12,560 bases of DNA from Balneolaceae bacterium (GTDB taxonomy: Bacteria; Bacteroidota; Rhodothermia; Balneolales; Balneolaceae), in NCBI GenBank assembly GCA_007118525.1, contig SKRK01000072.1, forward strand, positions 1 through 12,560. The letters run 5' to 3'. The notes beneath the pieces were generated by a model. It did not search any database, was not told the origin of the DNA, and worked only from the letters and a program-made list of their open reading frames with translations. Positions 1 to 5,850 of the stretch are shown here, piece by piece; the stretch's first letter is position 1, and the number at the start of each line of letters is the position of its first letter. The position numbers were made by a program, and so were the translations under genes.

Positions 1-179
1 AATTCACCCTGTTCATTATATCCAAGCACTGCGGCAGCCTCCTGCATATCTTCCGGCGCAGGGCTAACGGCTGCCCGAATTTGTTGCTCCGGGGTGGGTA
101 TTACGGATTGCCCCAATACATCTGCTGCTAAAATCCCATTCACAAAAACCAATAGTATAGATATGCTGATCAATTTCAT
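1..179 (-). CDS. Secreted protein of unknown function, N-terminal part only
   Basis: The reading frame runs from an ATG at 179 to the window edge without a stop, so the C-terminus is missing. An AGGAG ribosome binding site lies six bases upstream of the ATG. Residues 1-19 form a hydrophobic signal peptide (MKLISISILLVFVNGILA), so the protein is probably exported. The visible mature part reads Gln/Pro/Ala-rich and contains PAPEDMQEAAAVLGY. This resembles, from memory only, the start of a small uncharacterised secreted family of Bacteroidota and Gemmatimonadota that carries a similar 'APE..R..A.VLGY' segment. No enzymatic motif is visible in the 59 residues present. It is the same strand as the NirK-like gene behind it but is separated from it by a terminator, so it is likely an independent unit. 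Confidence 0.6.
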   Translation of the reverse strand, partial: MKLISISILLVFVNGILAADVLGQSVIPTPEQQIRAAVSPAPEDMQEAAAVLGYNEQGE

Positions 180-361
180 AACATCTCCTGTTTGATTAAT
201 TCTTCTGCGTTCGAATCGTATGACCGAAGGTACTATAAAAGTGTCATTTAATCGACCTGAATGCGGCTTAAGACCTGAGTTGGATTTTAAAATAGTAGAA
301 ATTGAAACTTAAATCCTTTGTTTGTATGGAGGGGCCGGGAGTGGTTATAATTCGTTTTACA

Positions 362-424
362 GAAAAAAACGGGTTACAAATGTCTTCAAGCCCATAAAAT
401 GGTTTAAAGAAAATGTAACCCGTT
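362..424 (-). terminator. Rho-independent terminator of the NirK-like gene
   Basis: A perfect 11-bp inverted repeat (AACGGGTTACA at 368-378 and TGTAACCCGTT at 414-424) encloses about 35 bases. On the minus strand the stem is followed by a T run (complement of 362-367). The loop can pair further (TCTTcAAgcCCAT with ATGGtTTaAAGA), which would give one long interrupted hairpin. It starts 32 bases past the stop codon of the NirK-like gene. The remaining DNA up to the next minus-strand gene (180-361) shows nothing I can assign beyond being the likely promoter region of that gene. Confidence 0.85.
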
Positions 425-455
425 GAAATGAATGTTGGCGAGTTCTATTTAGAAG

Positions 456-2147
456 TTACTCCGGTTTTCGCCTCCAAGCCACAATTGCAAAACCAAGCGC
501 GAGTAGTGCCGGAATCATGGGCCACATAAATGTAGCAATATCTATATCACGGTCTGCCTGGATGACATTTACCTTTCCTTCCATATAGGGGTGGGGAGTG
601 CATATATATGTGTACTCGCCCTCCTCTTCGAAGGTGTAGCTCCAGCTTTCGGCATGGGCCAGCATAGGAGAGTTTAGTGTAGTGGGCCCTTCGGTCGAAA
701 CAACATTATGTATACCCGAATATTCGCCGGCCAGATAACTGAACACATCCTCATTAATCCACGTCACTGTAGTGCCGGGTGTGATCTCCACTGTTTTTGG
801 ATAGTAGGAGTTACCAATAATATGTATGGTAACATCTTTGGTGTCGTTTCCATAAACGGCAGGAGGATCGATATCGGGAGTACCGGCCTTGAACGGCGAC
901 ATGATCCTGTTTGCACCATCCAATAGTTCTGCAAGCTCCTCATCTGAATAGAGAGGGCCGGTTGCTTCAATCCTCTTGGGTGTATCGGCGTCACGGTCGG
1001 CTACCAGCAGCCCGATTGCCCCCCGGCTGGTTGAGCCAACGGCGTGCGAAAGCATGGTATAGGCGCCTTCATCGGGTGGAACACGAAACTCAATGACAAA
1101 CGTGTCAGATGGGCCTGCTGTCACAGTCTGTCCACCTACAAATACATTTTCCGGGTGCCCCTGCCAGTATGCATAATCCCAGATTATTCCGACAAGATGA
1201 AATGTTGAGACAAGATTCGGACCCACGTTCATAAAGTTGATCCGAACATAGTCACCCGGTTTTGCGGTGATTGGTTCTTTCACATATTTGAAGATCTCGC
1301 CGTTAAATGTTACATACGTAGGATTGCCTTCCACAGCGTTTTTTCCGCTTGAGTACCACTCGTGCTGGATAAGGTCAATCTCAAGATCAGGGCCGTGGCC
1401 AAGCTCCTCTTCCAACTTATATTTTTTTTCAGCCGGTTCAACGATTATCATTCCGTATTGACCAAACATGACGTGCATGGGAATAGCATGTCCACCCGGC
1501 GCGCAGTGATACAAGTAAATTCCCGGAATGGTCGCTTTAAATTTCAAGGATTTTGATTGACCCGCAGGTATCTGACCCAAATACTTGGAAGTTTGTGTGT
1601 AAGCCGCGTGAATAGATGCACCGTGTGGTATAGTGCCATTATTTTGTACAATCACCTCAACAATATCACCTTCGGTTACCCGAAGAGTTGGTCCGGGTAT
1701 GGAACCATTGGTTCGAAATCCATCGTAAACTACTCCATTTCCCAGGTACGCCAGTCCTTCATCCAGTTCGATGGTAAAGCTTATATCAGCCTCAACATCC
1801 TGATCTACATAGCTGGTAGCCGGAATGGAGAGATTGGCATCTCGCTGAATAATCTCAATAAAATCCTGATCCTGTGATGCAGTTGCCCGGTCACCTCTGA
1901 AAAGGTGACTGGTCGCTTCGGCAAAATCGAGGGGCAGGTTTTTTTGAGCCTCCATGGCTGCCATCAACTCCTTTCCAATCAGGGTTTCACTCATGTCTTC
2001 TTCAATCTGCTTTTTATAGAGCAGATTACAAGCAGGGCATGCAAACGCTGATTCCACAACGGTAATCAGCGAAATTGCAAAGAGCAGTGTTGTAAACACC
2101 CCAATTGAAAGTGCTGTTTTATATTTGTTATTATGATCCTTCATCAT
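456..2147 (-). CDS. nirK: NirK-like multicopper protein with fused amicyanin-like domain and C-terminal membrane anchor
   Basis: The 563-residue product is the length of a NirK (about 340-380) plus an extra domain. Residues 10-36 are an export signal. The first cupredoxin domain (about 120-240) carries type 1 copper ligands His175, Cys215 and His225 and type 2 ligands His180 and His214. The second cupredoxin domain (about 255-385) supplies the third type 2 ligand, His368. Residues about 437-532 are an amicyanin/plastocyanin-like domain with His480, Cys516-TPH-His519 and Met522 as in CTPHPxM. Residues 541-557 are a membrane helix followed by Arg-Arg-Lys, so the protein is anchored outside the cytoplasm. 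Family knowledge suggests nitrite reduction to NO. However, the position of the catalytic Asp (AfNiR Asp98) is Ser178, that of His255 is Ile322, and the axial Met position is Gln230, so the activity is uncertain and another copper oxidase role is possible. A GGAG sits five bases before ATG 2147; the second ATG directly after is equally usable. It is divergent from ric. Confidence 0.82.
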   Translation of the reverse strand: MMKDHNNKYKTALSIGVFTTLLFAISLITVVESAFACPACNLLYKKQIEEDMSETLIGKELMAAMEAQKNLPLDFAEATSHLFRGDRATASQDQDFIEIIQRDANLSIPATSYVDQDVEADISFTIELDEGLAYLGNGVVYDGFRTNGSIPGPTLRVTEGDIVEVIVQNNGTIPHGASIHAAYTQTSKYLGQIPAGQSKSLKFKATIPGIYLYHCAPGGHAIPMHVMFGQYGMIIVEPAEKKYKLEEELGHGPDLEIDLIQHEWYSSGKNAVEGNPTYVTFNGEIFKYVKEPITAKPGDYVRINFMNVGPNLVSTFHLVGIIWDYAYWQGHPENVFVGGQTVTAGPSDTFVIEFRVPPDEGAYTMLSHAVGSTSRGAIGLLVADRDADTPKRIEATGPLYSDEELAELLDGANRIMSPFKAGTPDIDPPAVYGNDTKDVTIHIIGNSYYPKTVEITPGTTVTWINEDVFSYLAGEYSGIHNVVSTEGPTTLNSPMLAHAESWSYTFEEEGEYTYICTPHPYMEGKVNVIQADRDIDIATFMWPMIPALLALGFAIVAWRRKPE

Positions 2148-2259
2148 TTATTCTCCAGTCTTATGATTGTTTTTAAATACTCTTTTCATTTATCACTGTG
2201 GAGAAACGGAAAGAGTGTTTGATTTAAATTTCGTTGAATAAAATTATAACATTAATTTA

Positions 2260-2282
2260 TTAAAGACAAAATAGTCTTTTAT
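2260..2282. promoter_or_regulatory. Candidate Rrf2-type operator between nirK-like gene and ric
   Basis: A perfect palindrome AAAGAC-AAAATA-GTCTTT (2262-2279) sits in the middle of the AT-rich divergent intergenic region (2148-2407), about 120-135 bases from either start codon. Aligned over 23 bases, it matches the site before the cytochrome c gene (5307-5329) at 18 positions. The Rrf2-family regulator encoded in the window is the natural candidate to bind it, but this is inference. The rest of the intergenic region is very A/T-rich; no convincing FNR/CRP-type TTGAT-N4-ATCAA box was seen. Confidence 0.5.
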
Positions 2283-2407
2283 ATTTATATTGCCTTCACA
2301 AAACTTCCCTTTCTTTATAATTAAGAATAATTATTGTTCTGACGTGAAGGAAGAAAGTGGTCATAACAATAAGGGTTTAATTTTAAACAGAGGTGTAATT
2401 AAATAAC

Positions 2408-3139
2408 ATGAAACAATCAGAATTCAAAATCAGTGACTTGCCAACCACCCCAATCGGCGATATCGTTGCCGGCAATTATCATGCGGCCGGGGTATTTAAA
2501 GAGTTTGGAATCGACTTCTGCTGTGGCGGGGGCGTGTCGCTAGATAAAGCATGCCAAAAGAGAAATCTCGATATTGAGAAAGTTGTGGAGAAATTGAATC
2601 AACTAAAGAATACAGAGATCAATCCTGATCAAAACTACAATGCATGGGAGCCGGGCTATTTAATAGACCATATTGAAGCGACCCACCATAATTTTGTTAG
2701 AACCAAAACAGCTGAAATAACCGCTTATGCCGCAAAAGTAGCAGGTGTACATGCAGAGCGCCATCCTGAAAATGTAGCGATCTATGAAAAGTTTGTTGCC
2801 CTTTCACGTGAGCTTTTAAACCACCTGGAGGCAGAAGAAGAGCGTGTGTTTCCATTAATTCGCAAAATTTTTGAAGCCCGTATGCGTGGTGAAACAATTT
2901 CAGAGGAAGTGATTGGATCCTTGAAAAATGAACTGGAGCTGATGGAAGATGATCATGAAGAGGCCGGGGACGTGATGAAAGAGATCCGTGAATTGAGTAA
3001 CCAATTTACTCCGCCCACAGATGCCTGCAGAACCTATCAGATTCTCTACCTGAATCTTGCAGGTTTTGAGGAAGATCTCCACAAACACGTACATCTTGAG
3101 AATAACATCCTGTTTAAGAAAGCAGAAAATTTGGTTTGA
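2408..3139 (+). CDS. ric: Ric/ScdA/YtfE family di-iron iron-sulfur cluster repair protein
   Basis: The cytoplasmic 243-residue protein has the standard two-part architecture. Residues about 8-62 are the ScdA/DUF542 domain with the conserved Cys38-Cys39 in FGIDFCCGGG. Residues about 80-240 are a hemerythrin-like four-helix domain with His88, His139 and Glu143 (H-x3-E), His183, and His227/Glu231 in HVHLENNILF, which match the di-iron ligands of YtfE. Proteins of this family restore iron centres damaged by NO or oxidative stress, and may release iron or react with NO. The length is close to that of the usual family members. The gene is divergent from the NirK-like gene, shares with it a palindromic candidate operator, and is followed by a terminator, so it is probably transcribed alone. 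The start ATG at 2408 follows an A/T-rich leader (AGAGGTG about 10 bases upstream). Confidence 0.93.
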   Translation: MKQSEFKISDLPTTPIGDIVAGNYHAAGVFKEFGIDFCCGGGVSLDKACQKRNLDIEKVVEKLNQLKNTEINPDQNYNAWEPGYLIDHIEATHHNFVRTKTAEITAYAAKVAGVHAERHPENVAIYEKFVALSRELLNHLEAEEERVFPLIRKIFEARMRGETISEEVIGSLKNELELMEDDHEEAGDVMKEIRELSNQFTPPTDACRTYQILYLNLAGFEEDLHKHVHLENNILFKKAENLV

Positions 3140-3174
3140 TCTGTATACATACAATTGTAGATAGTTAAACTGCA

Positions 3175-3220
3175 TAAGAAAGTGTTTGCTCAATTAATGA
3201 TCCAATCAAGCACTTTTTTA
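3175..3220 (+). terminator. Rho-independent terminator after ric
   Basis: TAAGAAAGTGTTTG (3175-3188) pairs with CAAGCACTTTTTTA (3207-3220) over 14 bp with two G-U pairs and an 18-base loop. The 3' arm contains the T run. It lies 36 bases beyond the ric stop codon and separates ric from the membrane-protein genes that follow. Confidence 0.7.
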
Positions 3221-3306
3221 TCTCAGTCCCGGAGTGAAAATTCTGCGAAAAAGCTGTGGACAAGAGGTAATTCCCAAACCATTAATCATAGATTAACAAG
3301 ACTCCT

Positions 3307-3795
3307 TTGTACACCTGGTCTGTTTTTTTTCACCTGATATTTGTGACTTTTTGGATTGGCGGAATGCTGTTTACCGCTGCTGTTCTGGTTCCGGCTACCC
3401 GGAAAAAACTGTCCGCTCACCGAGGACTTCTTTTTACAGAGCTGGGAATCCGTTTTAGCAGGTTAAGCTGGATTATTTTTCCACTGCTAATTATCACAGG
3501 CTTTACGGCACTGCTTGGGCGGGGGTTTTCAATAGACACGATCTTATCGGTTGATTTTTGGAGAAGTAACTACGGTTCTCGGTTGATGAGCAAATTGCAC
3601 CTGTTTGGCATTGTGTTGATTGTAAGCGGGATTCACGATTTTTGGCTCGGACCAAAAACAGTGCAGCTCATGGAGAATGAACCTGAGAAAACACGCACAC
3701 GTCGATATCGAAAAACAACCAGCTGGGTGGGCAGAATAAATCTGTTGCTTGGATTGGGAATTCTATACTACGCAGTAACAATGGTGAGAGGTTAA
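3307..3795 (+). CDS. CopD-like four-helix membrane protein
   Basis: The 162-residue protein has four predicted membrane helices (about 5-30, 51-71, 93-113, 139-158) and no other domain. The first helix has the HxxxxxxWIGGMLF pattern (His9, Trp16-Ile-Gly-Gly) that is typical of the CopD-like/DUF4149-like membrane proteins, and the third helix region adds His98 and His110. Such paired helix histidines could bind heme b or copper, which is inference. The reading frame has no good ATG: the likely start is TTG at 3307, since an in-frame stop lies at 3289-3291 and the next Met (residue 20) would cut away most of helix 1. It is 14 bases upstream of the next gene, so it forms an operon with the two small membrane proteins that follow. 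The function is unknown; the context suggests NO, copper or electron transfer to the nos system. Confidence 0.78.
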   Translation: MYTWSVFFHLIFVTFWIGGMLFTAAVLVPATRKKLSAHRGLLFTELGIRFSRLSWIIFPLLIITGFTALLGRGFSIDTILSVDFWRSNYGSRLMSKLHLFGIVLIVSGIHDFWLGPKTVQLMENEPEKTRTRRYRKTTSWVGRINLLLGLGILYYAVTMVRG

Positions 3796-3809
3796 ATAGT
3801 TGATTAGAT

Positions 3810-4250
3810 ATGCCGAAAGTCACGCGATGGTTCATTAAAGCCGGAATTCTTTACTTTATTACAGGCGTATTGCTTGCGGTTATTGCTGAGATACCCGCAT
3901 TTGGTGCAGGCCCTCTATTGCTGCCGGTATACTGGCACATGTTGGTGATGGGTTGGATTACACAGACTATTATGGGTGTTTCAATCTGGATGTTTCCCCG
4001 TAAACATCGCGATAAACAGGAGCGTGAAAAATTGTTATGCTGGCTGGCATTCGGGCTGCTCAATACAGGACTGATACTTCGTTTTCTTTTTGAGCCTTTT
4101 CTATCAATTACTATGGGGAACTATGCTATTAACTTGTTGATAGTTGTTTCATCGGTTTTTCAGGTACTTGCTATAGTCGCTTACATACTTGAGATCTTGC
4201 CCAGACTGCAGCCTCGCGAAAAAAGAAGTATTCAACAAGGCAGATCATGA
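3810..4250 (+). CDS. Small four-helix membrane protein resembling part of heme-copper oxidase subunit I
   Basis: The 146-residue protein has four predicted helices (about 7-28, 37-62, 73-92, 104-130) and a basic C-terminal tail. Helix 2 carries YWHMLVMGWITQTIMG then WMFPRK, which recalls the H-x-H-L-x3-GW-x7-G...(L/M)P signature of the cbb3/NorB-like subunit I and NnrS-type membrane proteins. His43 is the only helix histidine. A full oxidase subunit would have 12 or more helices and six metal-binding His, so this cannot be a complete oxidase or NO reductase. It lies 14 bases after the CopD-like gene and its stop codon overlaps the start of a related protein (ATGATG at 4247). The pair may form a heterodimer that binds heme; this is inference. 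Confidence 0.72.
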   Translation: MPKVTRWFIKAGILYFITGVLLAVIAEIPAFGAGPLLLPVYWHMLVMGWITQTIMGVSIWMFPRKHRDKQEREKLLCWLAFGLLNTGLILRFLFEPFLSITMGNYAINLLIVVSSVFQVLAIVAYILEILPRLQPREKRSIQQGRS

Positions 4251-4669
4251 TGCCCAAGCCATCACTCTGGATGATATGGCTCTCTCTGCTGTATCTGCTT
4301 GTATCTGCAACTGCAGGCGGGGTCATTCTTGTACATAAAGCTGTCGACATCCATCCGGTAATTTGGTCTTTTTTACCTATTCATTACGAGCTGGCCATTT
4401 GGGGATGGCTTGTTCAATTTGTGATGGGAACCGCGTATTGGATGTTCCCAAAATATGTAAATGGAAAAAGGAGGGGGTCAGTGGCCATGGCCTGGGGGAT
4501 GGTATTTGTATTTAATATGGGATTATCTATTTTGGTATTAAGTATGCTATATAGGATGGAGCCTCTATATATAATCGCGGGAAGGTGTCTATTGGTGATC
4601 AGTGTAATAACCTTTAGTTTGCTGATGTGGAGACGAGTAGTTAGTTACCGGGAACTGACTGAGAGATAA
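4247..4669 (+). CDS. Second small four-helix membrane protein, paralog of the preceding gene
   Basis: The 140-residue product has four predicted helices (about 8-30, 42-67, 78-102, 106-127). Its helix 2 (PIHYELAIWGWLVQFVMG, then WMFPK) aligns directly with that of the upstream gene without gaps: Gly-Trp, Gln, Met-Gly and WMFP are shared. The histidine is shifted: His46 here aligns with Tyr41 there, and Glu48 here aligns with His43 there. Extra histidines His30 and His36 lie at the outer end of helix 1. The start overlaps the previous stop (either ATG at 4247 or the ATG at 4250), so the two are translationally coupled. The function is unknown; a paired heme- or quinone-handling membrane complex is a reasonable guess. 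Downstream, 4670-4787 shows nothing I can assign. Confidence 0.72.
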   Translation: MMPKPSLWMIWLSLLYLLVSATAGGVILVHKAVDIHPVIWSFLPIHYELAIWGWLVQFVMGTAYWMFPKYVNGKRRGSVAMAWGMVFVFNMGLSILVLSMLYRMEPLYIIAGRCLLVISVITFSLLMWRRVVSYRELTER

Positions 4670-4787
4670 GAGTTAATAGATACTTGTTGTTCCGGAGAGA
4701 AGTCTAAAATGCAGGAGCTATATGTATAGTGAAAGATTTTTAGATTTAACCGATTTACCTTGATTGTTAAGAAAGAATGGTTGTATA

Positions 4788-4821
4788 TTAAGACATAATA
4801 CTCCTTTAACTTATTATGTCT
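4788..4821. promoter_or_regulatory. Inverted-repeat operator candidate at the rrf2 promoter
   Basis: AGACATAATA (4791-4800) and TATTATGTCT (4812-4821) form a perfect 10-bp inverted repeat with an 11-base spacer. It ends 13 bases before the start codon of the Rrf2 gene. The left arm with its flank (AAGACATAATACTC, 4790-4803) is found again, identical over 14 bases, at 5310-5323 before the cytochrome c gene. The position fits autoregulation by the Rrf2 protein, which is common in this family. Confidence 0.6.
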
Positions 4822-4834
4822 AACAAAATCACGA

Positions 4835-5284
4835 ATGCTTCTTTCAAAATCATGCATGTACGGCCTGCGGGCTTCGGTTCAGCTGGCCGGAAAGAAAGAC
4901 AATACGTATGTAACCATACGTGAGCTGAGTGAGGATCTTGATATTTCGTTCTTTTTTTTAACAAAGGTACTTCAGAGGTTAACACAGGCTGAAATTCTTG
5001 AGTCTTACAAAGGACCAAATGGAGGGGTTAGATTACTGAAGCATCCCGGTGAAGTCACATTCCTGGATGTAGTGACAGCAATTGATGGGGCTTGTACCTT
5101 AAACGAATGTGCTCTGGGATTGCCGGGATGCGGAGTGATGAAACCTTGTCCTCTGCACGATAAATGGTCAATCATGAAAGAAAATATAATGAACATGATG
5201 CAAAATATAACAATTGCCGAACTGGCTAACAGAGGTAATGATAATTTGGACCTGGATGGGCTAATTCATTACATAATTAGGTAA
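4835..5284 (+). CDS. Rrf2-family Fe-S transcriptional regulator
   Basis: The 149-residue protein is full length for Rrf2 regulators. Residues 1-75 are the winged helix-turn-helix: MLLSKSCMYGLRA at the N-terminus, the recognition-helix region around 34-50 and the wing at GPNGGVRL (60-67). The cluster-binding segment has Cys92, Cys99 and Cys105 (C-x6-C-x5-C), plus Cys87 before and His108 after, similar to the ligand layout in IscR/NsrR/RsrR. NsrR-type members sense NO through this cluster, and the neighbours (NirK-like, ric, nosZ) make an NO- or redox-sensing role likely, but the exact subfamily cannot be decided by eye. A perfect inverted repeat lies just before the gene and related dyads precede nirK/ric and the nos genes. 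Little Shine-Dalgarno sequence is present. Confidence 0.9.
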   Translation: MLLSKSCMYGLRASVQLAGKKDNTYVTIRELSEDLDISFFFLTKVLQRLTQAEILESYKGPNGGVRLLKHPGEVTFLDVVTAIDGACTLNECALGLPGCGVMKPCPLHDKWSIMKENIMNMMQNITIAELANRGNDNLDLDGLIHYIIR

Positions 5285-5306
5285 GCAGAAGATTTTTTTA
5301 AAATGT

Positions 5307-5329
5307 TTAAAGACATAATACTCTTAATT
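5307..5329 (+). promoter_or_regulatory. Candidate Rrf2-type operator before the cytochrome c/nosZ genes
   Basis: AAAGAC-ATAATA-CTCTTA (5309-5326) is an imperfect dyad (AAGA...TCTT) that matches the nirK/ric site at 18 of 23 aligned positions and the rrf2 site at 14 consecutive positions. It ends 15 bases before the cytochrome c ATG and lies only 22 bases past the rrf2 stop, in a 60-base gap that must contain any separate promoter of the nos operon. Confidence 0.5.
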
Positions 5330-5344
5330 ACAAACTAGAATAAA

Positions 5345-5812
5345 ATGAAATCCTTAGTAACCATATTATTAACAATCGGTTTTTTATTAACCATACAGGC
5401 TTGCGGTGATGATGAGACAACAGACCGAAGAGCAGATGTTCAACAGGAGGAGGGCTTAACCGAATTTGAACTGGAGCACGGTATAGGCCCGATTACAGAG
5501 AGAATAGAGATAGATGAAGAAATTGACCAGGACCTTCTAACCAAAGGGCGCGATATCTACGAAATGAAATGTGAAATGTGCCACAACATGGAAGGACGTA
5601 TGGTTGGCCCCGAACTTGGCAATGTATTGGATCGCCGAAGTCCTGAGTTTGTAATGAATTTTATTCTCAACCCGGGAAGAATGGCTCAAGATCATCCCGA
5701 AGGGCAGAAGATGTTACGTGAATATATGACAGTGATGCCATTTCAGAATGTGAAAGAAGATGAAGCCCGCGCAATAGTAGAGTATTTACGCTACTACGCG
5801 GAACACAATTAA
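5345..5812 (+). CDS. Monoheme lipoprotein cytochrome c of the nos cluster
   Basis: The 155-residue protein begins with a signal peptide and a lipobox ending in Cys20 (TIQAC), so it is probably anchored by lipid at the outside of a membrane. An acidic linker (about 21-65) precedes a single cytochrome c domain with heme attachment at Cys76-x-x-Cys79-His80. Met131 in VMPFQN is the likely axial ligand. Its place directly before nosZ, 38 bases apart, suggests it donates electrons to the CuA centre of NosZ, as small cytochromes c do in other clade II nos clusters (for example the NosC proteins of Wolinella). The symbol is left blank because orthology was not tested. The start ATG follows an A/T-rich leader without a clear Shine-Dalgarno sequence. 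Confidence 0.9.
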   Translation: MKSLVTILLTIGFLLTIQACGDDETTDRRADVQQEEGLTEFELEHGIGPITERIEIDEEIDQDLLTKGRDIYEMKCEMCHNMEGRMVGPELGNVLDRRSPEFVMNFILNPGRMAQDHPEGQKMLREYMTVMPFQNVKEDEARAIVEYLRYYAEHN

Positions 5813-5850
5813 CAATCAATTACCTAAACCATCAATAAAACAATAAAAAG

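Noticed and set aside
2331..2372. TTATTGTT ... AACAATAA inverted repeat upstream of ric
   Set aside because: The arms are only A/T-rich 8-mers 26 bases apart in a very A/T-rich region, so chance is likely; it does not match the shared dyad.
2375..2388. GTTTAATTTTAAAC palindrome before ric
   Set aside because: Low-complexity A/T palindrome, without a second copy in the window.
3810..4669. Idea that the two small membrane proteins are a split NO reductase (NorB)
   Set aside because: Together they have about eight helices and lack the six conserved metal His of NorB/oxidase subunit I.
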